A stretch of DNA of 64,000 nt, from assembly GCF_023100905.1 (NCBI RefSeq), contig NZ_CP064686.1, positions 620,001-684,000 of the forward strand, read 5' to 3'. Every line of letters begins with the position of its first letter. The stretch's first letter is position 1. The notes beneath the pieces were generated by a model that was not told where the DNA came from, searched no databases, and was given only the letters and a program-made list of their open reading frames with translations. This stretch comes from Bradyrhizobium sp. 4. GTDB lineage: Bacteria > Pseudomonadota > Alphaproteobacteria > Rhizobiales > Xanthobacteraceae. Below, in pieces: positions 45,278 through 53,880 of the stretch. The translations under genes were made by a program, and so were the position numbers.

Positions 45278-46249
45278 CTACGCCGCTCCGATCAAAATCC
45301 CCACCGCCAGCACGATCGCGCCGCCGAGCACGATCTGGAACACGGCCTGGAGAAACGGCGTGTCCATGTAGCGCGCGCGGATGAAGGCGATCGCCCACAA
45401 TTCGAAGAACACGACAATTCCGGCAATTCCGGTCGCGATCCAGAATGCGTTGGACCAGGTATCGGGCACGAGATAGGGCAGGGTGTGCCCAAGCCCGCCG
45501 AGCGTCGTCATCAAGCCGCAGGTGAGACCTCGCAGCCAGGGTGAACCTCGACCCGTCAGCGAGCCGTCGTCGGACAGCGCTTCCGCAAAACCCATGCTGA
45601 TGCCGGCGCCGATCGAGGCGGCGAGGCCGACCAGAAATGTCTGCCAGTTCTGATGCGTGGCGAACGCAGCCGCGAACAGCGGCGCCAGCGTCGAGACGGA
45701 GCCGTCCATCAGGCCGGCGAGACCTGGCTGCACATATTGCAGCACGAACATGCGCCGGTTGGTGCGGTCTTCTTCGGCGCGCACGTCTGAGCTCAGGATC
45801 TGGTCCGTCAGCTTGGCGGCCACCTCTTCGTGGCCTTTCTCGGCTTCGGCCAGATCGCCGAGCAGGCGGCGCACGCCGACATCCTGCGCCTGTTCGGCGG
45901 CCTTCACGTAAAAGCGCTCGGCCTGCAATTCCATTGTCTCGACTTCCCTGCGGACGGTGTCGAGCGGCAGGTTTTTGGTGAGCCAGACCGGACGACGGCG
46001 CAGGAAGCCTTTGACGTCCTCGCGGCGGATCGGGGGCAAATGCGGACCGAAACGCTGCTCGTACATTTCCAGCAGCATGTGACGATGGCCGCGCTCTTCC
46101 TCGGCCATCTGCTCGAAGATCTTGGCCGAGTCCGGATAGCGCTCCTTCAGGTCCTCGGCGAAGCTCATATAGATGCGGCTGTCCTCCTCCTCGGAGGAGA
46201 TCGCGACAGCAAGCACTTCGCGTTCGGTCAGATCGGCAAAATTCTTCAC
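45278..46249 (-). CDS. mbfA: MbfA-like membrane-bound ferritin (rubrerythrin-VIT1/CCC1 fusion iron exporter)
   Basis: The 323-residue protein joins an N-terminal ferritin-like diiron domain (about 1-165, with EEEDSRIYMSFAEDL, MAEEERGHRHML and EAEKGHEE metal-ligand helices) to a C-terminal VIT1/CCC1 membrane domain (about 170-323, GLMDGSVSTLAPLFAAAF, five helices). This is the layout of MbfA, an inner-membrane iron exporter needed under iron excess in rhizobia. A GTG at 46249 is preferred because agggtgg gives it a spaced ribosome site; GTG at 46255 is the alternative. An Irr-type control element overlaps its promoter. Confidence 0.92.
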   Translation of the reverse strand: MKNFADLTEREVLAVAISSEEEDSRIYMSFAEDLKERYPDSAKIFEQMAEEERGHRHMLLEMYEQRFGPHLPPIRREDVKGFLRRRPVWLTKNLPLDTVRREVETMELQAERFYVKAAEQAQDVGVRRLLGDLAEAEKGHEEVAAKLTDQILSSDVRAEEDRTNRRMFVLQYVQPGLAGLMDGSVSTLAPLFAAAFATHQNWQTFLVGLAASIGAGISMGFAEALSDDGSLTGRGSPWLRGLTCGLMTTLGGLGHTLPYLVPDTWSNAFWIATGIAGIVVFFELWAIAFIRARYMDTPFLQAVFQIVLGGAIVLAVGILIGAA

Positions 46250-46259
46250 GGCCACCCTG

Positions 46260-46314
46260 CCTATATAGTTTAGAATAGTTCTAAACTATATAGGACGCCG
46301 AAGTTCCCGGGTCA
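46260..46314 (-). promoter_or_regulatory. mbfA promoter with overlapping ICE (Irr-type iron control element)
   Basis: A near-perfect palindrome with 15-bp arms and a 3-nt centre spans 46260-46292; its core TTTAGAA-n3-TTCTAAA matches the iron control element bound by Irr in rhizobia. On the minus strand a TTGACC -35 box (46309-46314), a 17-bp spacer and a TATATA -10 box (46286-46291) precede it; the -10 lies inside the palindrome. A bound dimer would block RNA polymerase, as known for Irr repression of mbfA under low iron. The -35 overlaps the stop codon of the upstream hydrolase gene. Confidence 0.88.
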
Positions 46315-47463
46315 AACCACGCCGCGGCTCTTCGCCAGGAAATCGAGCAGCAGACGGCTCACCTCGGCCGGTTGCTCCTGCTGCACCCAGTGACCGGCGC
46401 CGTCGACGAGGTGGCAGCCGAGCAGCTTCGTGCAGGTACGCGCCTGCATGGCCTCGAACACGCCGGGACGCTGGTAGGTGCCCCAATCCTGCTTGCCCGA
46501 GATGAAGCAGGAGGGAACGTCGATGTTGCGGCCGGCCAACAATTGGAGCTGGCTGTTGAATGCACCCGATGTGCCGCAGCGATACCATTGCAGGCCGCCC
46601 TGGAATCCGGTGCGGCCATATTCGGCGCTGTAGTAAGCGAGCTCGCGGTCGGGCAGCCATTGATTGGCGGCGATTGCGGCCGGCGAAGGCATCTCCTTCG
46701 CGACCGTCTCGGCCATGGTCTCGTTCAGGTCCATCACATAATAGGTCGGCAGCTTCGCAAGCTCGTTCGCCGACCAGGATTTCAGCGGATACGGCTTGTT
46801 GTCGGTCCAGTCCGCGCTCTTGTGATGATAGTAGGCGCGCAGGAAATCATGCACGCCCTGCGGCGCGCGGTGGATGTCGGCATTGGCCGGACGTGTCGCA
46901 TAGTACCACTGATAATGCTTGCGCGGACGCGGCAAGGCGGCGAGCTCGCGATGCACGGGGTCTTCGGCCGGTGGCTTTGCCGGCGTGTCGACCGTGTTGA
47001 ACGGCAGCGGCGGCGCTCCGCCGAACGGCGCGCTCATCATCGCCACCGAACGAAATACGTCAGGCCGCATCAGCGCGCACCAGGCCGCGACCGGACTGCC
47101 GAAATCATGTCCGACCAAATCGACCTGCCTGTATCCGAACGCCGACACCAGCCCGAGCGCATCCCGCACCAGGTTGAAGAGCGAAAACGGCGCGAGGTCG
47201 CCGTCGTACTCCGCGCTCGATCCCGTCGTCCGGCCATAGCCGCGCTGGTCCGGCGCGATCACGTGATAGCCGGCCGAGCTAAGCGCCGGCATCACCTTGC
47301 GCCAGGAGAAGGCGAGCTCCGGAAAGCCGTGCAGCAGCAGGATGCAGGGCCGGCCCTTGGTCTCGAAGCCGGCCTCCAGCACGTGCATGCGCAGGCCGTT
47401 GATGTCGTCGACATAGCGTGAGCGGATGCCGGCGGGCAGCGGGATGTCGGGGAGGTCGGTCAT
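46312..47463 (-). CDS. Alpha/beta hydrolase, epoxide-hydrolase-like
   Basis: A 383-residue protein with the oxyanion motif LLHGFPELAFSW, nucleophile-elbow VGHDFGSPVAAW (Asp nucleophile, as in epoxide hydrolases) and a C-terminal DGAGHWVQQEQP with the catalytic His. The ATG at 47463 is chosen; the extra upstream frame runs through a palindromic repeat. Family role: addition of water to an epoxide via an ester intermediate. Lid tyrosines cannot be assigned with certainty. Confidence 0.85.
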   Translation of the reverse strand: MTDLPDIPLPAGIRSRYVDDINGLRMHVLEAGFETKGRPCILLLHGFPELAFSWRKVMPALSSAGYHVIAPDQRGYGRTTGSSAEYDGDLAPFSLFNLVRDALGLVSAFGYRQVDLVGHDFGSPVAAWCALMRPDVFRSVAMMSAPFGGAPPLPFNTVDTPAKPPAEDPVHRELAALPRPRKHYQWYYATRPANADIHRAPQGVHDFLRAYYHHKSADWTDNKPYPLKSWSANELAKLPTYYVMDLNETMAETVAKEMPSPAAIAANQWLPDRELAYYSAEYGRTGFQGGLQWYRCGTSGAFNSQLQLLAGRNIDVPSCFISGKQDWGTYQRPGVFEAMQARTCTKLLGCHLVDGAGHWVQQEQPAEVSRLLLDFLAKSRGVV

Positions 47464-47486
47464 TGCTTTCTCCACACGGGTGGAAT

Positions 47487-47582
47487 CGTAGGGTAGGCAA
47501 ACGCGTGCTTCGCGCGCCGTACCCACCATCATTCTACAACGCGTTTGGCATGGTGGGCACGCTTCGCTTTGCCTACCCTACG
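47487..47582. repeat. Palindromic intergenic repeat (CGTAGGGTAGGCAAA type)
   Basis: The ends cgtagggtaggcaaa and tttgcctaccctacg are exact inverted copies, with inner arms around gtgcttcgcgc/cccaccat and atggtgggcac. It fills the gap between the MBL-fold and epoxide-hydrolase genes. Confidence 0.85.
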
Positions 47583-47596
47583 GCATCTCGGCTAGA

Positions 47597-48466
47597 TCAC
47601 ACCGCCGCGCAGACGAACCCGCTGCCCTTGCGCCGGATCTTTCCCACCGACGGCGATGGGAAATGCGCGGTGCAGCACAGCGTGTCGGTGTCGCAATAGC
47701 GTTCCAGGAAGCTGCGGCGCGTCGTTGCCGCCATGGCCTGATCGAGGTCGAACTTGACCGACAGCTCCGGATAGAGCATCTGCAACGGCGAGTGCATGAG
47801 GTCGCCGGAGAACACGGCCTCGTCCTTGCCGCGGCCCATCGTGATGGCGATATGGCCCGGCGTATGGCCCGGCGTCGGCAGGATGCGGACGTGATCGCCG
47901 ATCTGGTGATCGTTGCCGACGAGCTCGTGGCGTTTGGCCTCGACCACCGGCAGCACGCTGTCGGCGAAGGGCGGCACCTCCGCCTTCGCGTTCTGCTCGC
48001 TCCAGTGATCGAACTCCTGCTTGGCGAAGACGTAGCGCGCTTTCGGGAAGGTCGGCACCCAGCGGCCGTTCTCCAGCCGCGTGTTCCAGCCGACGTGATC
48101 GACATGCAGATGCGTGCACATCACGAAGTCGATGTCGCCGACCGAGAAACCTGCGGCGGCGAGACCGCGCAGATAGGCATCATCAGTCTTCATGTTCCAT
48201 TTCGGCCGCTGCGGCCGGGGCTTGTCGTTGCCGATGCAGCTGTCGACCAGAATGGTGTAGTGAGGCGTCTTGATCACGTAGGACTGGAAGCACAGCATCA
48301 ATGTGTCGCTGTCATCCAGGGCTTTCGCCTCCCTCATCCATGCCCGGTTCTCGGCCAGCAGCTCCGGTGTCAGTCCCGGCAGCATCTCCAGCGCCGGGAC
48401 GAACGAGGTCTCCTGCTCGATGATGCGATGGATGGTGAGATCGCCGATCGCGTATTTCAGGCTCAT
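47597..48466 (-). CDS. MBL-fold metallohydrolase, first paralogue
   Basis: The 289-residue protein has the metallo-beta-lactamase motif CTHLHVDHVGWNT, a second metal-site His in LPTPGHTPGH and Asp in VFSGDLMHSP. The ATG at 48466 has aaggaag upstream. It is a close relative of the protein at 51370-52275 (both have GWNT.. and GKWVPTFPNARYVF-like stretches). Substrates of such lactonase-like enzymes vary, so no reaction is claimed. It follows the serine-hydrolase gene by 16 bases. Confidence 0.9.
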   Translation of the reverse strand: MSLKYAIGDLTIHRIIEQETSFVPALEMLPGLTPELLAENRAWMREAKALDDSDTLMLCFQSYVIKTPHYTILVDSCIGNDKPRPQRPKWNMKTDDAYLRGLAAAGFSVGDIDFVMCTHLHVDHVGWNTRLENGRWVPTFPKARYVFAKQEFDHWSEQNAKAEVPPFADSVLPVVEAKRHELVGNDHQIGDHVRILPTPGHTPGHIAITMGRGKDEAVFSGDLMHSPLQMLYPELSVKFDLDQAMAATTRRSFLERYCDTDTLCCTAHFPSPSVGKIRRKGSGFVCAAV

Positions 48467-48482
48467 GCTCGCTTCCTTGCAC

Positions 48483-49679
48483 TCACCGTGCATCACGCAC
48501 GGACGGAATGACGATGTTGGAGAGGACGTCGATCGCGGCCAGCCCTTCCTTCGGCTGGCCGTATTGGGCAGCGGTGGTCATCATGACGAGATCGAGCTCG
48601 GGCACGATGAAAATGCGTTGTCCGCCCCAGCCGAAGGCGCCAACCCATTTGATTTCCCTCCCGCTGGCCAGCGAGCGGCCCATCCACCATTGATAGCCGT
48701 AGAACAGCGTGCCGCCGAAATAGCCGATCGCCTGGAACCGCGGTGCGATCGATTGTGCAATCCAATCGGCCGAGACGATTTGTTGGCCGTTCCACCGGCC
48801 GCGATCGAGCACGAGCTGGCCGAGCTTGGCGGCATCTCGCGGACGCAAGCGCAGGCCGGCGGCCGCCGCGATCTTGCCGTTCTTCAAATAGGCCTTCCAC
48901 TCGAAATCGGTGATTCCGAGCGGCTGGAACAGCACCTCGCGCGCAAACGTCTCCAGCGGCTTGCCGGAGACGCGTTCGAGGATGTTGCCGAGCAGTTCAG
49001 TCCCGCCGCCATTATAGGTCCAGAGCACATCCGGCGGCGCGGCGACGGGCCTTGCGAGCACATAGCCGATCGGATCGACCTCAAAGCCGAGATGCGGCTC
49101 GTCGTTGTTCGGATCCGTCCAGGCCCGCGCCTCGTCCCATTTCATTCCCGAGGACATCGTCAGCAGATGGCGCAGCGTAATAGCCTCCCAGCCCGCCTGC
49201 TTCACAGCCTGATGGTCGGGGAAGAATCTGAGCACAGGTTCGTCGACGCCTTCGATCAGCTTGCGATCGAGCGCGATGCCGACGAGCAGCGAAACGACAC
49301 TCTTCGATGCCGAGCGCATGTCGTGCTTTGTCGTCGCGGTGAATTCGCGCTGGCCTTCCGGTTGTCCCCAGGGTTGGTCGTAGCCGGCGAAGTATTGCTC
49401 GAAGACGAGCTTGCCGTGGCGCGCGACGACAACCGAATGGACCGAAGTCGCGCGTTGCCCGAGTCGTGCAGCGATGCCACAGAGTTGCGCGCCGTCCATG
49501 CCGACGCTGTCGGGCGACGCAGCCGTCCAGCCGTCGTCGGTTGACGATGGCGGTTCGCAGGCGAGGTTTCGCTGTCCAGGCACCATGCCGTCGGCTTGCA
49601 CGGAAGTGGTTGAGACGGTCAACGCGAGCACGAGGCTCGCGCCGAGAATGCCGAGGCGGGCGAAGCGATCGTGCATCAT
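48483..49679 (-). CDS. Beta-lactamase-like serine hydrolase, secreted
   Basis: This 398-residue protein has a signal peptide (about 1-29, ending VQADG). The class C beta-lactamase/esterase motifs are SASK (DMRSASKSVVSLL) and the Tyr-x-Asn element WTYNGGGTELLG. Members include esterases and D-Ala peptidases, and true beta-lactamase activity is not implied. It begins 19 bases downstream of the GST gene and ends 16 bases before the MBL gene, so these probably form an operon. Confidence 0.9.
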   Translation of the reverse strand: MMHDRFARLGILGASLVLALTVSTTSVQADGMVPGQRNLACEPPSSTDDGWTAASPDSVGMDGAQLCGIAARLGQRATSVHSVVVARHGKLVFEQYFAGYDQPWGQPEGQREFTATTKHDMRSASKSVVSLLVGIALDRKLIEGVDEPVLRFFPDHQAVKQAGWEAITLRHLLTMSSGMKWDEARAWTDPNNDEPHLGFEVDPIGYVLARPVAAPPDVLWTYNGGGTELLGNILERVSGKPLETFAREVLFQPLGITDFEWKAYLKNGKIAAAAGLRLRPRDAAKLGQLVLDRGRWNGQQIVSADWIAQSIAPRFQAIGYFGGTLFYGYQWWMGRSLASGREIKWVGAFGWGGQRIFIVPELDLVMMTTAAQYGQPKEGLAAIDVLSNIVIPSVRDAR

Positions 49680-49698
49680 CCTCTCCGCCGTCGCGATA

Positions 49699-50310
49699 CT
49701 ATGCCGCGGGCGGCACCGAAATCTTCACGGAGGGCCGCTCCAGCATCTTCTGGTGGAAGGCGTCGAGCTTCGGATAGGCCTTGCGCCAGCCGCATTCGGC
49801 GAAGCGGAAGTCGGCATAGCCGAGCACGCAGACCAGGCCGATCTGCGAGATGTCGAACGGGCCGTTGAGGACATCGGGCATGTTCTCGAAGCGCGCCATG
49901 CCGGTCCAGGCCCGGTTCCAATGGTCGTCCGACCACGCCTGCCATTGCAGGCCCTGCGGCCGCACCATCTTCTCGTAGCGGCACAGCAGCATGGAATCGA
50001 GCATGCCGTTGATCAGGGCATGATTGGTCTTGGCCTTCCAGCGCCGCGGACCGTAGTCGGGGATCAGGCTGCCGCCGGCCATCTCGTTGAGGTATTCGAC
50101 GATGACGTAGGAGTCCAAAATAACATCGCCATCATTGGTGATCAGCACCGGCAGCTTCTTCAGCGGCGTGATGCGCGAATAGTCCTCGTTGGCCTGACCC
50201 GGTGCCACCGCTGCCGGCGTGAACTCGATCTTGTCGATCAGCCCGAGCTCGATCGCGGCGATGCGCACCTTGCGGGCGAAGGGCGAGGCGGGGGAGAAGG
50301 TGAGCTTCAT
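49699..50310 (-). CDS. Glutathione S-transferase family protein
   Basis: A 203-residue protein with a thioredoxin-like N-terminal domain (MKLTFSPASPFARKVRIAAIELGL, then PVLITNDGDVILDSYVIVEYL containing the cis-Pro and DS glutathione-binding motif) and an all-helical C-terminal domain. The GST may detoxify electrophiles or isomerise a ring-cleavage product such as maleylacetoacetate. The nearby FAH-family gene on the same strand, with a repeat between, would fit the latter. Confidence 0.9.
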   Translation of the reverse strand: MKLTFSPASPFARKVRIAAIELGLIDKIEFTPAAVAPGQANEDYSRITPLKKLPVLITNDGDVILDSYVIVEYLNEMAGGSLIPDYGPRRWKAKTNHALINGMLDSMLLCRYEKMVRPQGLQWQAWSDDHWNRAWTGMARFENMPDVLNGPFDISQIGLVCVLGYADFRFAECGWRKAYPKLDAFHQKMLERPSVKISVPPAA

Positions 50311-50341
50311 GGCGAGTATCCAAAAAATAAAAGTTTTGCTT

Positions 50342-50429
50342 CGTCATTGCGAGGAGCACTTGCGACGAAGCAATCCAGACTGTCTCCGCGGATGGATTAG
50401 TGGATTGCTTCGCTTCGCTCGCAATGACG
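50342..50429. repeat. CGTCATTGCGAGGA palindromic repeat, copy 3
   Basis: Outer arms cgtcattgcgag and ctcgcaatgacg and inner arms gaagcaatcca and tggattgcttc match copies 1, 2 and 4. It lies between the GST and FAH-family genes on the same strand, so it sits within a possible transcription unit. Confidence 0.9.
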
Positions 50430-50454
50430 GTGTGGCGGCAGTGATGATCGCGGC

Positions 50455-51297
50455 TTACGCCGCGACGATCTCCTGGCGCTGCTCGCCGAGGCCCTCGATG
50501 CCGAGCGTGATGACGTCGCCGACATTGAGGAAGGTCGGCGGCTTCATGCCGAGGCCGACGCCGGGCGGGGTGCCCGTCGTGATGATGTCGCCCGGCAGCA
50601 GCGTCATGAACTGCGAGACGTAGGAGATGCACTTGGCCATCGAGAAGATCATGGTCTTGGTCGAGCCGGTCTGGCGGCGCTGACCGTTGACGTCGAGCCA
50701 CATCGGCAGGTTCTGCACGTCCTTGATTTCGTCCTTGGTGGCGAGCCAGGGGCCGAGCGGGCCGAACGTGTCGTGCGACTTGCCCTTGGTCCACTGACCT
50801 AGGCGCTCGATCTGGAAGGCGCGCTCGGAGACGTCGTTGCAGACGCAATAACCGGCGACGTGGTTGAGCGCGTCGGCTTCCGAGACGTATTTTGCGCGCG
50901 TGCCGATGATCGCGGCGATTTCGACCTCCCAGTCGAGCTTGGTCGAGCCGCGCGGCTTCTCGACGGGATCGTTCGGGCCGGACAGCGAGGTGTTGGCCTT
51001 CATGAAAATGATCGGCTCGCTCGGGATCGCCGCGCCGGTCTCCTTGGCGTGGTCGCTGTAGTTGAGGCCGATCGCCACGAATTTCGACATGCCGGTGACG
51101 GGGGCGCCGAACCGCGGCTTGCCGGAGACGGCGGGCAGCGAGGCGGGATCGAGCGCCGCCAGCTTCTTCAGGCTCTCGGGCGCATAGGCCTCGCCGGTCA
51201 GGTCCTTCACATGCGCCGACAGGTCGCGCAACTGGCCGGATTTGTCGATCAGGCCGGGCTTTTCCGCACCCTTCTCGCCATAACGAACAAGCTTCAT
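50455..51297 (-). CDS. Fumarylacetoacetate-hydrolase family protein
   Basis: The 280-residue protein has the FAH-fold C-terminal domain (FVAIGLNYSDHAKETGAAIP, SLSGPNDPVEKP, LDWEVEIAAIIG with the metal-binding Glu-x-Glu, and LLPGDIITTGTPPGVGLGMKPP). An N-terminal domain of about 60 residues precedes it, as in ureidoglycolate lyase-like and 2-hydroxyhepta-2,4-diene-dioate isomerase-like members. It probably cleaves or isomerises a diketo or ring-fission acid. The exact substrate is unknown. Confidence 0.92.
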   Translation of the reverse strand: MKLVRYGEKGAEKPGLIDKSGQLRDLSAHVKDLTGEAYAPESLKKLAALDPASLPAVSGKPRFGAPVTGMSKFVAIGLNYSDHAKETGAAIPSEPIIFMKANTSLSGPNDPVEKPRGSTKLDWEVEIAAIIGTRAKYVSEADALNHVAGYCVCNDVSERAFQIERLGQWTKGKSHDTFGPLGPWLATKDEIKDVQNLPMWLDVNGQRRQTGSTKTMIFSMAKCISYVSQFMTLLPGDIITTGTPPGVGLGMKPPTFLNVGDVITLGIEGLGEQRQEIVAA

Positions 51298-51369
51298 TCT
51301 CGTTTCTCCCTGGACTGGACCGATCGGTTGAACAGCTTCATGGAACAGGGCGGCGGGAAATTCAACCGC

Positions 51370-52275
51370 TCAAAGAGGGCGCATTGCAGCCCTCTCAATT
51401 CGGGAGGTTCGTCCGGGGCACGAGACCTGGGCCAGCGCCTCGAACCTGAACGCGTCCCCGTCCTGGCTGATATGCCCGGCCGAAAAATGCCCGCCGATCA
51501 CCAGCGTCGGGGTCTCGGCAAACCGGCCGAACAATTCGCGCCGCGTCGCGGCAGATTGGCTCTGATCGGAATCCGCGGTCGAGGACCAGCCGAGATGCGC
51601 CATCTGGCAGGGATGATGGGCGACGTCGCCCGTCAGCAGTCCCTGCTCGCCGTCCGACTGGATCAGAATGCTCATATGCCCGGGGCTGTGGCCGGGGGTC
51701 GGGATCATGCTGATCTCGTCGCTGAGCCGGTGGTTGCTCGCGACCAACTCCGCCCGCTCTGCATCGACGATCGGCTCCACGGAATCGCCAAATACCGCCC
51801 GCTTGTCCGGCTCGGTGGAATGGTCGCGCCAATGCTCATACTCGGTCTTGCCGAAGACATAGCGCGCGTTGGGGAAGGTCGGCACCCATTTGCCGTCGAC
51901 CCATTTCGTGTTCCAGCCGACATGGTCGACGTGAAGGTGCGTGCACAGCACGGTATCGATACTCTCGGGCGGAAAGCCCGCCGCAATCATCGTCTCCAGG
52001 AACGGTGTGGTGCGATTGTTCCAGGTCGGGACGTTGCGGCCCTGCTTGTCATTGCCGAGCCCGGTATCGACCACGATGCGGCGCGTCGGCGTCTCCACCA
52101 CCAGCGAATGGATCGACATTTTCAGCCGGCCTTCTTCCGTGGCGAAATGCGGGATCAGCCAAGGCAGCTTCTGGATTTCTGCATTGCTCGCCAAGGGCAG
52201 AATGAAGCGGGTCGAGCCGACCGTCTCCAATTCCACGACTTTGGTGATTTTGACCCTGCCGACCTTCCACTGCAT
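51370..52275 (-). CDS. MBL-fold metallohydrolase, second paralogue
   Basis: A 301-residue protein with the MBL motif CTHLHVDHVGWNTK, second-site His in IPTPGHSPGHMS and Asp in LLTGDVAHHP. Starts at 52290, 52284 and 52275 are possible (ATGAGGATGCGCCGGATG). The last is preferred, as gagg lies nine bases upstream and MQWKVGRVKITKVVE looks like the family start. It resembles the product of 47597-48466 over its length. It stands after the FAH-family gene in genome order and before the DUF3775 gene. Confidence 0.9.
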   Translation of the reverse strand: MQWKVGRVKITKVVELETVGSTRFILPLASNAEIQKLPWLIPHFATEEGRLKMSIHSLVVETPTRRIVVDTGLGNDKQGRNVPTWNNRTTPFLETMIAAGFPPESIDTVLCTHLHVDHVGWNTKWVDGKWVPTFPNARYVFGKTEYEHWRDHSTEPDKRAVFGDSVEPIVDAERAELVASNHRLSDEISMIPTPGHSPGHMSILIQSDGEQGLLTGDVAHHPCQMAHLGWSSTADSDQSQSAATRRELFGRFAETPTLVIGGHFSAGHISQDGDAFRFEALAQVSCPGRTSRIERAAMRPL

Positions 52276-52398
52276 CCGGCGCATCCTCATGTTCTTGCTT
52301 TGGCGGGGAACATGCGCAGTTTCGCGGGCAGGCGCAATGGATCATCTGACGCGGTGCGGCGTTATCGCGGGAACCCAGGGAAAGACAAAGGGCCAGCC

Positions 52399-52878
52399 AT
52401 GCCAGAGCTTGCGATTTCCGCGGAGAAGGTCGCCTTCATCATCGAAAAGGCGCGTGAATTCGACGTCAAGCAGGCGGATTCCGATCCGGATTCCGGCTCG
52501 AATGCGACGGATGATGGTGCGGTCGACGTCCTCGAGGATGACGGCTCCGATCCGGTGGTCAACGAACTCGGAAGTTTCATCGTGGCTATGAACGAGGACG
52601 AGCAGATTGATCTCGTCGCGCTGACCTGGCTCGGCCGCGGCGACGGCACGATCGACGACTGGGACGATCTGCGCGCACGCGCGGTGGAGGCGCGCGCCGA
52701 GTATCGCAGTCCCCGGCGCGAGACGGCGCATTATCTCCTCGGTGAGCCGATGCTGGGCGATCTGCTCGCCGACGGGCTCGACGAATTCGGCGTCGACTGG
52801 ACCGACGGAAACCCAGTCGCCGATTCATCCAGTCCGAGCCAGCGGGACGAAGACGAGCCCACCAAGCAACAGCGGTGA
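52399..52878 (+). CDS. DUF3775 protein
   Basis: The 159-residue acidic protein starts MPELAISAEKVAFIIEKAREFD and has the core EDEQIDLVALTWLGRGDGTIDDWDDLRARA, typical of DUF3775 proteins of alphaproteobacteria. The ATG at 52399 is the natural start; a much longer frame upstream runs over the MBL gene and is a shadow. The function is unknown. It is convergent with the quinone-reductase gene, with 12 bases between the stop codons. Confidence 0.85.
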   Translation: MPELAISAEKVAFIIEKAREFDVKQADSDPDSGSNATDDGAVDVLEDDGSDPVVNELGSFIVAMNEDEQIDLVALTWLGRGDGTIDDWDDLRARAVEARAEYRSPRRETAHYLLGEPMLGDLLADGLDEFGVDWTDGNPVADSSSPSQRDEDEPTKQQR

Positions 52879-52890
52879 TTCCGGCCGATA

Positions 52891-53880
52891 TCAGCGCGCG
52901 CAGTCAACGACCACGGTGCCGAGCTTGTCGCCTTTCTCGACGGCGACATGGGCTTGCGCCGTCTCCGACAGCGCAAACTGCGCCGCGACATTGTGGATTC
53001 GCGGCCCCGCTGCCAGCCATTTCGAGATGTCGGCCTGCGCCGCCGCGAGCAGCGCCGGCGGCAGCGCGAACAAGACGAGCGAGCGGAGCGTGATGCACTT
53101 CTCCATCAGCTCGCGCATCGGCATGGTCGGCGTGCGGTTGCCGTTGGTGGCGTAGACCGCGATTGTCGAATTCATTGCCATCAACTTCAGGGTCGTCGCG
53201 ATGTTGCCGCCGAAATCGACATCGACCAATTGGTCGACCCCGCGTCCGCCGGTGAAGGCCATCGCCTTGGCAACGACGTCTTCGTCCCTGTAATTGACCA
53301 CGAGATCGGCACCAGCTTGTCGCGCCTGCTCGCCTTTCATCGCCGAGCTGACGGTCGCGATCACCTGCGCGCCGCCCCATTTCGCGAGTTGCACGGCGTA
53401 ATGCCCGACTGCACCCGCGCCGCCGGTGACCAGCACGGTCTTGCCGACGATCGGTCCGTCCGCAAATAGCGAGCACCACGCCGTCATAGCGGGAATGCCC
53501 AGCGTCGCGCCTTCCGCAAAAGTGAGGTTGTCCGGCAGCGGCGTCACCAGATGCTCGGCAAGCGCGATATGTTCGGCCGCGGTGCCAAAGGCGCGGCCGT
53601 TGCGCTGGCCGTTGAACAGCCAGACCCTGTCGCCGATCTTGAACCGCGTCGCGCCATCGCCGGCCTGGTCGATAAACCCCGCGCCATCGCTGTTCGGAAT
53701 GACGCGCGAAAATTCCTTCGCGCGATAGCTGCCCCCGCGCCGGCCGACATCGGCCGGATTGACGCCGGAGGCTTCCAGGCGAATACGAACTTCGCCTGGA
53801 CCTGCGACCGGCGTCGCCATCTCACCATAGGTGAGGACGTCCGCCGCCGGTCCTGTCTCCTCGTACCAGACCGCCCTCAC
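52891..53880 (-). CDS. NADPH:quinone reductase-like MDR protein
   Basis: A 329-residue protein starting VRAVWYEETGPAADVLTYGEM. It has the quinone-oxidoreductase pattern VNPADVGRRGG in place of the zinc ligands, a nucleotide-binding motif VTGGAGAVGHYAVQLAKW and FGGN later. The GTG at 53880 overlaps the stop of the upstream SDR gene (GTGA), so translation is coupled; a longer frame lies over that gene. Family role: NADPH-dependent reduction of quinones or enones. Confidence 0.9.
   Translation of the reverse strand: MRAVWYEETGPAADVLTYGEMATPVAGPGEVRIRLEASGVNPADVGRRGGSYRAKEFSRVIPNSDGAGFIDQAGDGATRFKIGDRVWLFNGQRNGRAFGTAAEHIALAEHLVTPLPDNLTFAEGATLGIPAMTAWCSLFADGPIVGKTVLVTGGAGAVGHYAVQLAKWGGAQVIATVSSAMKGEQARQAGADLVVNYRDEDVVAKAMAFTGGRGVDQLVDVDFGGNIATTLKLMAMNSTIAVYATNGNRTPTMPMRELMEKCITLRSLVLFALPPALLAAAQADISKWLAAGPRIHNVAAQFALSETAQAHVAVEKGDKLGTVVVDCAR

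Noticed and set aside
50860..52398. Upstream extension of the DUF3775 gene to a 672-codon frame
   Set aside because: It lies antisense to the FAH-family and MBL genes; the family start is at 52399.
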